From Nitrospirota bacterium (GTDB lineage Bacteria; Nitrospirota; Thermodesulfovibrionia; Thermodesulfovibrionales; Dissulfurispiraceae), in the NCBI GenBank assembly GCA_021792185.1, contig JAJYVD010000009.1, positions 1 through 58,845 of the forward strand: a DNA stretch of 58,845 nt. The letters are read 5' to 3'. Of this stretch, positions 32,878 to 42,812 are shown in pieces; the first letter of the stretch is position 1, and each line of letters starts with the position of its first letter. The notes under the pieces are model-generated. The model was not told the DNA's origin and did not search any database. It saw nothing but the letters and a program-made list of their open reading frames with translations. Position numbers and translations under genes: made by a program.

Positions 32878-32911
32878 TATGAGAAGTCTGCCTTAAGGCA
32901 GACTTCTCATA
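32878..32911. repeat. 34-bp perfect palindrome
   Basis: ATGAGAAGTCTGCCTT followed at once by its reverse complement, with one further pair outside. It lies between the ccdA stop and the small secreted gene. No T tract follows on either strand, so it is not a classical terminator; it could be an RNA-stabilising hairpin or a protein site. Confidence 0.85.
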
Positions 32912-32933
32912 TCAGACTGGTAAAATTGTAAAT

Positions 32934-33650
32934 CTAAATTGAAATCATGGTCATATACTGGCTTAACACATTAAACGTCCCTGTAAAAAGAAGGATACCC
33001 ACAACCACGAGAAACAACCCGCTCACAACAGATACCACCCTCATATAGCGGTTTATCTTTTTGAAATAGGAAAGGGCTGTGTTTATGGTAAGGGATGTGA
33101 TGAGAAAGGGTATCCCAAGACCCAGTGCATAGGCTGTTAACAGCTCTATACCACCTGCAACAGAATTTGAGGTGCTCGCATAAAGCAGTATTGAGCCTAA
33201 AACAGGACCTATGCATGGTGTCCAGCCGGCAGCAAAGGCTGTTCCAACGAGGAAAGAGCCTAAAAGTCCGGCAGGCTTGTTCTGCAGATGCAGCCTTTTA
33301 TCCTGCATCAGGAACCCAATCTTCAAAATGCCTGCTATATAAAGCCCCATGACTACAATCAGTACCCCTCCGATTTTCCTGACGGTGTCCTGATAGTCGG
33401 AAAGTATACTGCCCAGAAAGCTTGAGGACGCGCCGAGAAGGATGAATATTAATGAGAACCCGGCTATAAAGGATAAGGAGTTTTTAAGGGTTACTTTTCT
33501 TATTCTTCCTTTGTCCTGCTCACCTGTCAGGTCTTCAAACGATATGCCTGTGATATACGAGACATAGGATGGGATGACGGGCAAAACACACGGTGAAAAA
33601 AAGGACAGGAGACCTCCGCCAAATGCCATTAACAATGATACATTTTCCAT
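32934..33650 (-). CDS. ccdA: Cytochrome c biogenesis protein CcdA
   Basis: A 238-aa membrane protein with six TM helices. SFFSPCVLPVIPSYVSYI holds the first redox Cys, and AFAAGWTPCIGPVLG the second. It passes reducing power from cytoplasmic thioredoxin to periplasmic thiol proteins. It is followed upstream by a TlpA-like thioredoxin, its natural acceptor. Confidence 0.93.
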   Translation of the reverse strand: MENVSLLMAFGGGLLSFFSPCVLPVIPSYVSYITGISFEDLTGEQDKGRIRKVTLKNSLSFIAGFSLIFILLGASSSFLGSILSDYQDTVRKIGGVLIVVMGLYIAGILKIGFLMQDKRLHLQNKPAGLLGSFLVGTAFAAGWTPCIGPVLGSILLYASTSNSVAGGIELLTAYALGLGIPFLITSLTINTALSYFKKINRYMRVVSVVSGLFLVVVGILLFTGTFNVLSQYMTMISI

Positions 33651-33660
33651 TCCTGCCCTC

Positions 33661-34182
33661 CTATCTCTTGTTTTTTAAAGCATTTTCCAGATCGCTTTTG
33701 AGGCTGCCTTCAAAATACATCCCCATAACTTTTTTTATTATCCTGCCGTCCTTTCCCACTAAAAATGATGTCGGGATTCCCGAAATGTTTCCGTAGCCAC
33801 TGATAACCTTATCATCAGCCATAACCACAGGATATGTCATACCCATATCTTTGATGAAGGATTGTGGCACATCGTCGGTCGAAATGCCGATAATCGCAAA
33901 TCCCTTGTTTTTATAAGCTGCATAAGTTTTCTGAAAGCCCGGTATTTCCATCTTGCATGGAGGACACCAGCTTGCCCAGAAATTAATAAGGACAACCTTA
34001 CCTTTGAAGTCTGAGAGGCGCACATTTTTTCCGTTTAGATCCTTTAGGGAAAATTCAGGCGCCGTCTCATTTAGTGATGGTTTGCCTCCGGCAAAGGCCA
34101 CCCTGTTTTTAATAGCCGGGAATAGATAAATCCCAACCATTAAAATGGCAATAATCCGGATAATATTTCCTTTTGACTTCAT
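33661..34182 (-). CDS. TlpA/ResA-like thiol-disulfide protein
   Basis: A 173-aa protein, membrane-anchored or secreted through its N-terminal hydrophobic segment (IIRIIAILMVGIYLFP). A thioredoxin fold carries WCPPC (NFWASWCPPCKMEIPGF) and the cis-Pro loop ISGIPTSFLV. It likely reduces apocytochrome c or other exported thiols with CcdA, which fits the multiheme cytochrome in the window. Confidence 0.9.
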   Translation of the reverse strand: MKSKGNIIRIIAILMVGIYLFPAIKNRVAFAGGKPSLNETAPEFSLKDLNGKNVRLSDFKGKVVLINFWASWCPPCKMEIPGFQKTYAAYKNKGFAIIGISTDDVPQSFIKDMGMTYPVVMADDKVISGYGNISGIPTSFLVGKDGRIIKKVMGMYFEGSLKSDLENALKNKR

Positions 34183-34229
34183 ACGAAACCTCCTGAATGA
34201 GTTAAATTATGATTTGGATAATTAAAAGA

Positions 34230-34490
34230 TCAGGAGACGACTTTTGGCGGATGGAATATGGAAGATGCCAGTTCCTGGCGATGCATTATATCTGAACTGG
34301 CATGAAATTTTGTATAACTTCTATCAGGTGCTATAATTGCCGAATCGTTATTTACATTGAATACAAATGTAAAGGCACTGCATATAAAAGACCTGTCCTT
34401 TGTGCAGAGGCTCGCTGAAGATGAAACTCCTGTCAGCAAAACCGCGAGGCAAAGCGCGAGAATAATATAAGAAAAGAGTCCTTTTTTCAT
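34230..34490 (-). CDS. Small exported hypothetical protein
   Basis: An 86-aa protein from ATG 34490, with AAGG upstream. A hydrophobic N-terminal segment (LFSYIILALCLAVLLTGV) is followed by a short polar region with two Cys (SLCTKDRSFIC). Not recognised. It may belong with the ccdA-tlpA unit. Confidence 0.45.
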   Translation of the reverse strand: MKKGLFSYIILALCLAVLLTGVSSSASLCTKDRSFICSAFTFVFNVNNDSAIIAPDRSYTKFHASSDIMHRQELASSIFHPPKVVS

Positions 34491-34578
34491 GACGACCTTA
34501 ATATAATTTAACCCTAAAAACCGTCCCGATGTCAATTCTGAGACTTAGCTTATACATGAAGCCCACCCGAATAGCTGT

Positions 34579-35454
34579 TTAGTTTGCGCATGAATCCGTC
34601 AATATCCGGACAAAGTGTAGCGGTAAGCTGTCAGGCAAAAGGGCGTTATTCCAGACTGCAAAAAGGTTTTTTTTCAGGGGTTGGCCTTCAATCGGGATTG
34701 CACGCAAAGCTCCAGTCTTATGTTCCTGTGCTACTGTTCCGGCCAATACCAACGATACACCCAATCCGGCCTTTACCCCTTGCTTGACGGCTTCGGTGCT
34801 ACCCAACTGCATAGATATATGTAGGTTTTTTGCGTGCTCTCCGAAATGCTGCTTGAGCAGACGACCGGTTCCGGTGCCCGGCTCACCACCGAGCAGTTTA
34901 CTCCCATTAAGCAGGCGCTTGGGTATGCAAGGCAGCTTGTGCCACGGGTGGTGCGGCGGCACGATGACCACCAATTCCTCACTACGCCATAGTTGTGCGG
35001 TGAAGCCAGGCCGGTTGTCCCACCATTCCATCACAGCCACATCGATTTCCCCGCGTTGCAATTTATCCGCAATCACTGGATTACGATCAATCACCAGGTC
35101 TACGTCATGGGAATGACTGTGATGATCCAGATATGTCTTCACGTAAGGTTGCAGCAGGTAGATACCGATGTTGGAGCTGGCGCCGATAACAATGCCGGGT
35201 CGCTGCAGTACGCTCATTGTGCGCTCTGCCAGTTTCAACAGGCTTTTGGCATATGGAATCAATGCATTAGCTTCCTGAGTCGGCTGACACCCGGCATTGC
35301 TTCTTTCGATCAGCCTGACCTTAAATATCTGTTCCAGCTTCCTGATATGTTGCGATACCGCAGGCTGTGAAAGGCCGCACTGTTTTGCTGCCTCTCTGAA
35401 GCTCCCGGTGTGAACCACCGCAAGAAGTGTTGCTATATGTTGCAGATTCACCAT
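34579..35454 (-). CDS. ptxE: LysR-family regulator of the phosphite operon
   Basis: A 291-aa LysR-type regulator: winged helix-turn-helix at the N-terminus (FREAAKQCGLSQPAVSQHIRKLE) and a periplasmic-binding-like effector domain. It starts 3 bp after ptxD, the same position as ptxE in the Pseudomonas stutzeri ptxABCDE cluster. A T-N11-A palindrome before ptxA (39098-39114) is a candidate target. Confidence 0.82.
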   Translation of the reverse strand: MVNLQHIATLLAVVHTGSFREAAKQCGLSQPAVSQHIRKLEQIFKVRLIERSNAGCQPTQEANALIPYAKSLLKLAERTMSVLQRPGIVIGASSNIGIYLLQPYVKTYLDHHSHSHDVDLVIDRNPVIADKLQRGEIDVAVMEWWDNRPGFTAQLWRSEELVVIVPPHHPWHKLPCIPKRLLNGSKLLGGEPGTGTGRLLKQHFGEHAKNLHISMQLGSTEAVKQGVKAGLGVSLVLAGTVAQEHKTGALRAIPIEGQPLKKNLFAVWNNALLPDSLPLHFVRILTDSCAN

Positions 35455-35457
35455 AGC

Positions 35458-36468
35458 TTAAGCGATGCTCAGATGGTCCGGCTTGTTAACGGCGCCCTGC
35501 GGTGTCCTGTTGTCAAGCGCTTGTAAAATGTTGCGAGCTGCTTCCATGGCAATTTCACGGCGCACATTGTCCACAGCAGAACCGAGATGGGGGGTAAAGA
35601 AAGTTTGCGAGACATTGTCAAGCAGCGCCTGCGGGATGCTGCGCGGGCGGTTCGGACGGGCCCAATCTTCCATTTCGAAGACATCCGCGGCATAGCCTGC
35701 GAGATGACCGGACGCTAATGCGTCAACCACAGCCTGTTCATCTACCACGGAGCCGCGACATATATTAATAAGGAAACTGCAAGGTTTCATCCGGGCTATG
35801 GTTGTTGCATTTATCAAATGCATGGTTTTCGGCTTCAACGGTACCATGGGCACAACAAAATCGCTGCATGCCAGAAGATCCTCGAAGGAAACGCGGGTTA
35901 ATCCATAGGCTTCCTCTTTTTCCTTTGCTATGGGAACCGGATCGCTGTAGACCACATTCATCTCATAGCCTGTCAGACGCCTTGCGACCGCCTGGCCAAC
36001 AGCACCCATACCGATTATACCAAGGGTATGCCCGGCCAGACCGGTGCCATATAATTCCGGACGCCATCCCTTGAACTTACCGCTGCGGATAAAACAGTCG
36101 CTTTCCAGAATGCGGCGCGTGAGGCCAATCAGAAGGCCGATCGTGAGCTCTGCTGTGGGAATGGTGAGCAGGTCCGGCACGATGGTAAGCAAAACCCCAT
36201 GACGCGTGCAGGCGCCGACATCGAAATTGTCATAACCCTTCAGAGCACAGGCAACGATTTTCAGCTCCGGGCATCTGGATAAAAAATCCTCATCCACCGT
36301 GTCAGGCATAAATGCCATGATTGCATGGGCATCCCTGGCTCGCTTCAGGATTTCTTCACGCGGCAGTGTGTCCCGCGTCGTATTGGGAATGACCTCGCAG
36401 CTTTGGCTTAAAAATTCAATGACTTCAGGATGAACCCAGTGGGTAATTACTACACGATACTTTATCAA
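35458..36468 (-). CDS. ptxD: Phosphite dehydrogenase (NAD-dependent)
   Basis: A 336-aa D-hydroxyacid-dehydrogenase-family enzyme oxidising phosphite to phosphate with NAD+. It has the PtxD-specific features: AFMPD (Met54), [10 protein letters not shown] (Lys77), [11 protein letters not shown], the dinucleotide loop GMGAVG (153-158) followed by an acidic Asp176 that favours [11 protein letters not shown] (Arg238), [12 protein letters not shown] (Glu267) and TPHLGSAV (His294). FEMEDWA is, in my recollection, shared with the P. stutzeri enzyme and not with ordinary 2-hydroxyacid dehydrogenases. Cytoplasmic; it turns imported phosphite into a usable P source. Confidence 0.92.
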   Translation of the reverse strand: MIKYRVVITHWVHPEVIEFLSQSCEVIPNTTRDTLPREEILKRARDAHAIMAFMPDTVDEDFLSRCPELKIVACALKGYDNFDVGACTRHGVLLTIVPDLLTIPTAELTIGLLIGLTRRILESDCFIRSGKFKGWRPELYGTGLAGHTLGIIGMGAVGQAVARRLTGYEMNVVYSDPVPIAKEKEEAYGLTRVSFEDLLACSDFVVPMVPLKPKTMHLINATTIARMKPCSFLINICRGSVVDEQAVVDALASGHLAGYAADVFEMEDWARPNRPRSIPQALLDNVSQTFFTPHLGSAVDNVRREIAMEAARNILQALDNRTPQGAVNKPDHLSIA

Positions 36469-36489
36469 TTCTCTTCCTCCTCTTAAAAT

Positions 36490-37287
36490 TCATTTAAAAC
36501 GCTTGCGCAGATAACCGCTCAGACTGTCAACCATGGTAACCATCACCAGGATTACCAGCAGTATAGCGAAGACGTCCTGATACTGCATGATGCGCAGCGA
36601 GCCCATCAACTCAAATCCGATGCCGCCTGCGCCTACCATGCCCATCACGGTAGAAGCGCGGAAGTTGTATTCCCAGCGGTAAATCGAGACATCCGCCATT
36701 TGCGGCAATACCTGAGGCAGTATGCCGTGCATTATGACCTGCAAGGAGGTGGCGCCTGCGGCACGGGCTGCCTCGACGGGGTTATTGTCAGCGTGTTCGA
36801 TCGCCTCTGCAAAAAATTTTCCGACCATGCCGATCGAATGCAGGCCAAGCGCTAATACCCCTGGTAATGCACCGAATCCAACGGCTGCCACAAAGATAAT
36901 TCCCATGATCAACTCAGGAATAGCACGCAAGCCGTTCAATATTCCGCGTGCCATCTGATAAACTATAGGATGCGGCGATGTATTAGGCGCGGCCAGCAAA
37001 GCGAGGGGCAGAGAAAAAGCCACTGCCAGAGCTGTGCCTGCGACGCTCATGGCGAATGTATCCACGAGCGGTTTAATCCAGTCTTGTGCATCGCTGAAAT
37101 TCGGCGGAAGCATTTCACCAAGCATGCTGAACAGACTGGGGATTCCTTCGGACAGCCGTTTCATATCGAAGAGGCCGACATAAAAGGAACAGACTGCGAT
37201 AATCACCAGAATTACCGCAACCTGCATGGCAGTACGGTTCCATGTGCGTTGCTGCTGCAGCAATAGATGGTCGAAAGCGTTTCCCAT
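36490..37287 (-). CDS. ptxC: Phosphite ABC transporter permease
   Basis: A 265-aa permease of the PhnE/PtxC type with about six TM helices. The EAA loop is EAARAAGATSLQVIMHGILPQ. It is 20 bp before ptxB and is part of the ptxABC uptake system. Confidence 0.87.
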   Translation of the reverse strand: MGNAFDHLLLQQQRTWNRTAMQVAVILVIIAVCSFYVGLFDMKRLSEGIPSLFSMLGEMLPPNFSDAQDWIKPLVDTFAMSVAGTALAVAFSLPLALLAAPNTSPHPIVYQMARGILNGLRAIPELIMGIIFVAAVGFGALPGVLALGLHSIGMVGKFFAEAIEHADNNPVEAARAAGATSLQVIMHGILPQVLPQMADVSIYRWEYNFRASTVMGMVGAGGIGFELMGSLRIMQYQDVFAILLVILVMVTMVDSLSGYLRKRFK

Positions 37288-37307
37288 GAATGACTCCTTT
37301 CCTCTTA

Positions 37308-38189
<882 letters not shown>

Positions 38190-39068
38190 TTATTGCTTTT
38201 TTATTGCTTCTCCGGCTCTGACCCCCTTCTTATCACCCCCTTTCCTTTTCCGTTGTTGCTGCTCCATGGTCACAAGCTTGCGGAGAATGTTTGATGACAT
38301 GGCTGCCGGTGAACCGGCAGACTTTCTGGACTGCGGCTTGTGATTGTGGTAAATATCATCCAGAATCTCCGCTGTCAGATATGCCGGACTGCCATCGAAT
38401 ACGATTCTGCCATCGGACAGACCTATTAAGCGGTCGGCATAGGTTTGGGCGAGGTCCACCTGGTGCAGGCTGACTACGACGGGGATGCCATCCTCTTTGC
38501 AGATTGTGTGTAACAGCGACAGCACATTGTGTGACGTAGCGGGATCCAGGCTTGCTACCGGTTCGTCGGCCAGCATGAGTCGCGGTTTTTGCGCCAGAGC
38601 ACGGGCAATGCCCACGCGTTGCTGCTGGCCGCCGCTCAGGCTGTCCACCCGTTCCATAACCTTATCTATCAATCCGACACGCTCTATGCTCTCCATCGCA
38701 ATCAGTTGTTCTTTCTTCGGCAGGGGGAACAGGCTGCGTAATGTGGTATGGTAACCCAGGCGGCCCATCAATACATTTTGGAGCACGGAATGCCGGCGGA
38801 TCAGTTGATGCTGCTGAAAGATCATGCCAGTGCGTCTTCTGTGCTCGTGCAGCAACTTGCGGTTATGCAGTTCGCCCAGACCATCAACTGATATCCGGCC
38901 TGTAGTGGGCTTATTAAGAAAATTTAAACATCTTAGCAGGGTAGATTTGCCCGCGCCCGATGCTCCCAGCAGAACAGTAAACCGGCCACGTAAAAAACTT
39001 ACGGATGTGGGATGTAAGGCGGTGACCCCGCCTGGAAAGGTCATACTTACATCGTCTAAGCAAATCAT
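38190..39068 (-). CDS. ptxA: Phosphite ABC transporter ATPase
   Basis: A 292-aa ATPase: Walker A GASGAGKST, signature LSGGQQQRV, Walker B LMLADEPVASLDP and H-loop SLHQVD. The last ~45 residues (after YHNHKPQ) are a Lys/Arg/Gln-rich extension not usual in PhnC/PtxA proteins. It is the first gene of the operon. Confidence 0.88.
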   Translation of the reverse strand: MICLDDVSMTFPGGVTALHPTSVSFLRGRFTVLLGASGAGKSTLLRCLNFLNKPTTGRISVDGLGELHNRKLLHEHRRRTGMIFQQHQLIRRHSVLQNVLMGRLGYHTTLRSLFPLPKKEQLIAMESIERVGLIDKVMERVDSLSGGQQQRVGIARALAQKPRLMLADEPVASLDPATSHNVLSLLHTICKEDGIPVVVSLHQVDLAQTYADRLIGLSDGRIVFDGSPAYLTAEILDDIYHNHKPQSRKSAGSPAAMSSNILRKLVTMEQQQRKRKGGDKKGVRAGEAIKKQ

Positions 39069-39097
39069 ATAATGCTCCTCCTGTGAGTGGAATTAAT

Positions 39098-39114
39098 GAT
39101 TACATTATGTAATC
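39098..39114. promoter_or_regulatory. Palindrome, candidate PtxE operator
   Basis: GATTACAT-T-ATGTAATC, an 8+1+8 perfect dyad 30 bp before the ptxA start. The inner 13 bp fit the LysR-type T-N11-A pattern. It lies downstream of the Pho box and predicted -10, so it would act within the leader or initial transcribed region. Confidence 0.6.
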
Positions 39115-39166
39115 AAAATCTAAAATTGATTATGTTTTATGAACATGTCCAATTTTACTTCCTGCT

Positions 39167-39206
39167 TGTTACAAGAATATGACGTCCTTGTTAAGGTTTG
39201 ATGAAA
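39167..39206 (-). promoter_or_regulatory. Pho box of the ptx operon
   Basis: On the minus strand TTTCATC, CTTAACA, CGTCATA and TGTAACA at exact 11-bp steps (plus starts 39200, 39189, 39178, 39167), then -10 TAAAAT at 39152-39157. This is the same -10 and geometry as the ATPase-operon Pho promoter. It places phosphite use under the phosphate-starvation response. Confidence 0.87.
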
Positions 39207-39377
39207 TTGGGTTCGCGCTGAGGTTATATCCTGCTTACCTTGCCTCACATTTCGTTGTTGACAATGTACTCGGATTCAGAGGAGTACCGTAAGGCAATGC
39301 ATTCATCAATTTTTAGATTGCTTTGGATTGCGCTGGTGGGCAGAGGGGGGCTGACATTTTTGCCGGTCCCCATTTCC

Positions 39378-39419
39378 CTCCCTGAGAAAATTCTACAAAA
39401 ATTTTCTCAGGGAGTTTTT
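39378..39419 (+). terminator. Terminator-like hairpin
   Basis: Stem CTCCCTGAGAAAAT / ATTTTCTCAGGGAG with a 9-nt loop and TTTTT after it on the plus strand. The cytochrome gene ends from the other side at 39446, so the T tract faces away from it. It may act in both directions or mark an old insertion. The stretch 39207-39377 holds nothing else I can support. Confidence 0.7.
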
Positions 39420-39445
39420 CTAAAACTTATCGGTTACCAAAATTT

Positions 39446-41239
39446 TTACTTATGATAAGCATCTCCTGCCTTCGCTGTATTGTCATACCTATCCTGCTCT
39501 TTTTCGTATAGACCCTTTTTCTTCGCAGCCGGAATAGAGAAATTGCCCTTTACCTGCCACTTATCCTTCAGGTAATACCACGGGGCAAAGTCCTCGATCT
39601 TCCAGCCTTCCTTAACCTTTATCTCCGTCGTGGCCTGCATACCCTTTATGAACAATCCATTCTTATCGGCAATCACAGAATGTTTGCCTTCAAAGGGATC
39701 TGCGCCGGCATCCGCATACTTCCACGAAACATCCTGTTTCTGCTCTCCGTCCTTTGTGTGACAGCTTTCGCACTTCCTCGACTTGCCGTATTTGTGGGAG
39801 AGTTTGTCCATCTGTATCCATGCGAGGGCGTTGTCATTGGAAGGCAGTCCGCTCAGGAGTCCTACGAAGGCATAAGCATCATCGGTTCTTTTCAAGTCCG
39901 GAAGATTTTTGGGGAACCTCCATGCGAGACCGGGTTTAAGGCCGCTGTCGGTCTTTTGATTCATTACAGCCATTGCATAAGGTTTTACGGGAATCCATCT
40001 GCCATTCTGATCCTTTATCAGGATCGGCTCTTTCATAACACCGTAGTACTCTTTATATTTAAAAAACGGCGTTTTTATGCCTGCCATCTTTCCGGGCCCC
40101 CAGAATGTTCCGGTGTATGCGCCGACATCCTGTACATGACATGCCTCGCATGAAACCTTTCTATGAACGGACTTTGCAACAGATTTCACCGCATTATCGT
40201 GACATTTCGAACAGATTGCCTGCCTCTTTACCTCTCCATGCATGAGTTTGGCGTCCTTGGCAGTCGTATCATGGCAGTCGGTACATAAAAGCCCCTTTGT
40301 ATAATGGATATCCGCCGTGGCTCCAACAGGATTGGAATACAGACCTCCGATGTATCCTCCTCCCCTTCTCCTGTCCTCAGGGCCTGCATGGCAGATAGAA
40401 CCCCTGCCTCCGCCATAGCAGGTCTGGGATGATATGTTCTTTGTAAATGTGTGGGAACCTATAGTCTGGTTGTTCGGGTCTTTCTTCTTAGGACTGTAAT
40501 GGCAATCGAGGCATCCGACATGGCAGATATTGCATGCCTTCTGATTAATAGCCGACATCTCCTTTGTAAAAGGCACCTTCGTATTCTTTGATATCTCCTC
40601 ATACCCTTCCACAAACCAGACACCGCAGTTATGGGGGCCCATCTTCTTGTCCGCCCATGTCTTGTAGAGCATCTGTTTTGTATTGTGTCCCATGGCTGTT
40701 TGCTTTAATTCCTTTACCTGTTTGGGATGGCATACTCCGCAGGTCTTTTCCCGCACAGGATAGTTGAAGGAAAGGTCTTCAGGATTTTTGTCATGGAAAA
40801 GGATTGTTGCGACTTCCGGGTCTTTTATGAGTTTTCCGTCTTTCTCGACCTTTGGGAGCAGTTCGACCAATGGGTTTTTGCCTTTAGGTTCCAGCGATTC
40901 GGGTTTATATTTATCAAGCTTATCCCTTGTTACAGCCTGAAGCCCCTTTGACTTCACATAATAAAGCCTGAGCAATCCCTTGTGCGCTCCTTCTTTGGTT
41001 GAATCGGAAGGATTGCCGAGATGACAGCCGGTACAGGATGCAGGCATTTTTGTCTGCTTTTCCACCTCCTGCTGTGTAACTGCAAATTGGGGAAAACCCA
41101 TCTCCTTCATCTTTGCAGCATTGCCGTGGCATTCAATACAGCTATTGACATCCTGCGGCTTTTGCTGGGCGCTTAGTTTATTGCCAAAAAACAATACGAC
41201 AATACACAGCGCCAGAGCCGGTAATACTTGCTTTTTCAT
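39446..41239 (-). CDS. Multiheme cytochrome c
   Basis: A 597-aa periplasmic protein with a signal peptide (about 1-24, ...GNKLSA). Nine CXXCH heme sites are visible: CIECH, CTGCH, CGVCH, CNICH, CLDCH, CTDCH, CSKCH, CEACH, CESCH. A further C-YGGGRGSI-CH (CX8CH) may bind a tenth heme. Many spare His can act as distal ligands. I cannot match it to NrfA, OTR or HAO, so its electron partner is unknown. It has its own sigma-54 promoter and lies beside a kinase/NtrC pair. Confidence 0.85.
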   Translation of the reverse strand: MKKQVLPALALCIVVLFFGNKLSAQQKPQDVNSCIECHGNAAKMKEMGFPQFAVTQQEVEKQTKMPASCTGCHLGNPSDSTKEGAHKGLLRLYYVKSKGLQAVTRDKLDKYKPESLEPKGKNPLVELLPKVEKDGKLIKDPEVATILFHDKNPEDLSFNYPVREKTCGVCHPKQVKELKQTAMGHNTKQMLYKTWADKKMGPHNCGVWFVEGYEEISKNTKVPFTKEMSAINQKACNICHVGCLDCHYSPKKKDPNNQTIGSHTFTKNISSQTCYGGGRGSICHAGPEDRRRGGGYIGGLYSNPVGATADIHYTKGLLCTDCHDTTAKDAKLMHGEVKRQAICSKCHDNAVKSVAKSVHRKVSCEACHVQDVGAYTGTFWGPGKMAGIKTPFFKYKEYYGVMKEPILIKDQNGRWIPVKPYAMAVMNQKTDSGLKPGLAWRFPKNLPDLKRTDDAYAFVGLLSGLPSNDNALAWIQMDKLSHKYGKSRKCESCHTKDGEQKQDVSWKYADAGADPFEGKHSVIADKNGLFIKGMQATTEIKVKEGWKIEDFAPWYYLKDKWQVKGNFSIPAAKKKGLYEKEQDRYDNTAKAGDAYHK

Positions 41240-41317
41240 CTTTCTACCCCCTCATGTCCATTATTAATGCCCATATAGACTATCTATTACGAAGATCAAT
41301 TTCAGGCTTTAAATTGG

Positions 41318-41335
41318 TAGCAATTAAAATGCCAG
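41318..41335 (-). promoter_or_regulatory. Sigma-54 promoter of the cytochrome gene
   Basis: Minus strand CTGGCATTTTAATTGCTA: TGGCA and TTGCT with GG and GC exactly 10 nt apart, a very good -24/-12 match. The start would be near 41308, about 70 nt before the gene. Confidence 0.82.
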
Positions 41336-41428
41336 CTTAAAAATGCAGTATTTCCAGCAGGTTAAAAAATCAGGCAGGTGCAAAATGCAATGCGTGATTG
41401 CGAAAAACATTGATTTTAAAGGATTGCG

Positions 41429-41450
41429 GATTGCAATTTAAATTGCAATC
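41429..41450. promoter_or_regulatory. 22-bp palindrome, candidate enhancer site
   Basis: GATTGCAATTT-AAATTGCAATC, perfect over 22 bp and about 120 bp upstream of the -12 element. It may bind the adjacent NtrC-type regulator. However, GATTGC-like units continue on both sides (41421-41460), so it could instead be one of the short tandem arrays of this genome. Confidence 0.5.
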
Positions 41451-41465
41451 TGCAATTTGCTTTTA

Positions 41466-42812
41466 CTATATGCCGTATCTCCTCGTTTTTCTCCAGAGGG
41501 TTGTCTTGTCGATTCCGAGGATTTCTGCTGCCTTTGCCCTGTCACCGGCCGTTTCCTTAAGAACATTAAGGATGTGCGTCTTTTCCATCTCTCTCAAGGT
41601 CGGTGTCTTTCCTTTTATCCCCTTTGTCTCATATCTTCCTGAAATATGGTCAGGGAGATTGGCGATTGTTATCATATTCCCTTCCATCAGGTTTATAGCC
41701 CTCTCGATTACATTCTCCAGTTCCCTAACATTCCCTTTCCAGTCGTATTGCACGAGTGAATTAAGGGCATCCTCTGTTATCCCTTTCACCGACCTTCCAT
41801 AATAGGCATTAAACTTTTTTATGAAATGCTCGACTAAAAGGGGGATATCCTCCCTTCTTTCCTTTAATGAAGGCACTGTTATTGTAACGACATTGAGCCT
41901 GTGATAAAGGTCTTCCCTGAATTTCCCTTCCTCAACCAGCATCTCAATGTCTTTATTTGTCGCAGAGATAAACCTTACATCCACTGATATCTCCTGTGTG
42001 CCTCCAACCCTATAGAAGCTCCGCTCCTGAATCACCCTCAAAAGTCTTATCTGCATTGCCTCGCTTATGCTTCCAATCTCATCGAGAAATAAGGTTCCGC
42101 CGTTTGCCGCTTCTATAAGTCCGCTTTTTTGTGTAAGCGCTCCTGTAAATGCGCCCTTTTCATGGCCGAAAAGTTCATTTTCAAGAAGCGTGTCCGCTAT
42201 TGCTCCGCAGTTCACCGCAATGAATCTGTTCCTCCTTCTCGGTCCGTTGAAATGGATAGCCCTTGCTATCAGTTCCTTACCTGTTCCGCTCTCGCCGAGT
42301 ATTATCACATTCGACCTGGACTGCGCCACCCTTTTAACGAGATCGAAGACCTGCATCATCTTGGGATGATGTCCAACTATGCTTTCGAAACCGAACCTTT
42401 CCGACAGCTCTTCTTTAAGCATCCTGTTTTCATCGATAAGCCTCTTATTGTCGAGGGATCTATCTATTATGAGAAGCAGCTCTTCGGGGTCAATGGGTTT
42501 TCGCACATAGTCGTAGGCGCCTGATTTCATAGCCTCTACAGCGCTTTCAACAGTAGAAAAGCCTGTAATCATAATAACGGGTGTTTCAGGGAATATCCTT
42601 TTGCTTTCCTTCAATATGGTCATGCCGTCAATATCTGGCATCTTCAAATCCGTAATCAGAAGGTCGTATTTACCATCCCTGATTTTATGCATCGCCTCTA
42701 AACCGCTCTTTATAATTTCGTATTCACAGCCGTATCTTGCAAATATCCTTGTGAGGATGGAGCAGGCGACAGGGTCGTCGTCTATGGCGATTATCTTTAA
42801 ATCCTCATGCAT
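41466..42812 (-). CDS. NtrC-family sigma-54 response regulator
   Basis: A 448-aa protein: receiver (IDDDPVA, LITDLKMPDIDG), AAA+ (GESGTGKE, GAFTGA in EKGAFTGALTQK, FISATN) and a Fis-type DNA-binding end (GDRAKAAEILGIDKTTLWRKT). It overlaps the kinase gene by 8 bp. The sigma-54 promoter 130 bp downstream of its stop makes the cytochrome a likely target. Confidence 0.92.
   Translation of the reverse strand: MHEDLKIIAIDDDPVACSILTRIFARYGCEYEIIKSGLEAMHKIRDGKYDLLITDLKMPDIDGMTILKESKRIFPETPVIMITGFSTVESAVEAMKSGAYDYVRKPIDPEELLLIIDRSLDNKRLIDENRMLKEELSERFGFESIVGHHPKMMQVFDLVKRVAQSRSNVIILGESGTGKELIARAIHFNGPRRRNRFIAVNCGAIADTLLENELFGHEKGAFTGALTQKSGLIEAANGGTLFLDEIGSISEAMQIRLLRVIQERSFYRVGGTQEISVDVRFISATNKDIEMLVEEGKFREDLYHRLNVVTITVPSLKERREDIPLLVEHFIKKFNAYYGRSVKGITEDALNSLVQYDWKGNVRELENVIERAINLMEGNMITIANLPDHISGRYETKGIKGKTPTLREMEKTHILNVLKETAGDRAKAAEILGIDKTTLWRKTRRYGI

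Noticed and set aside
39240-39455. 71-aa rightward coding frame
   Set aside because: It runs through a terminator hairpin and the cytochrome stop, has no ribosome site and shows no family-like pattern.
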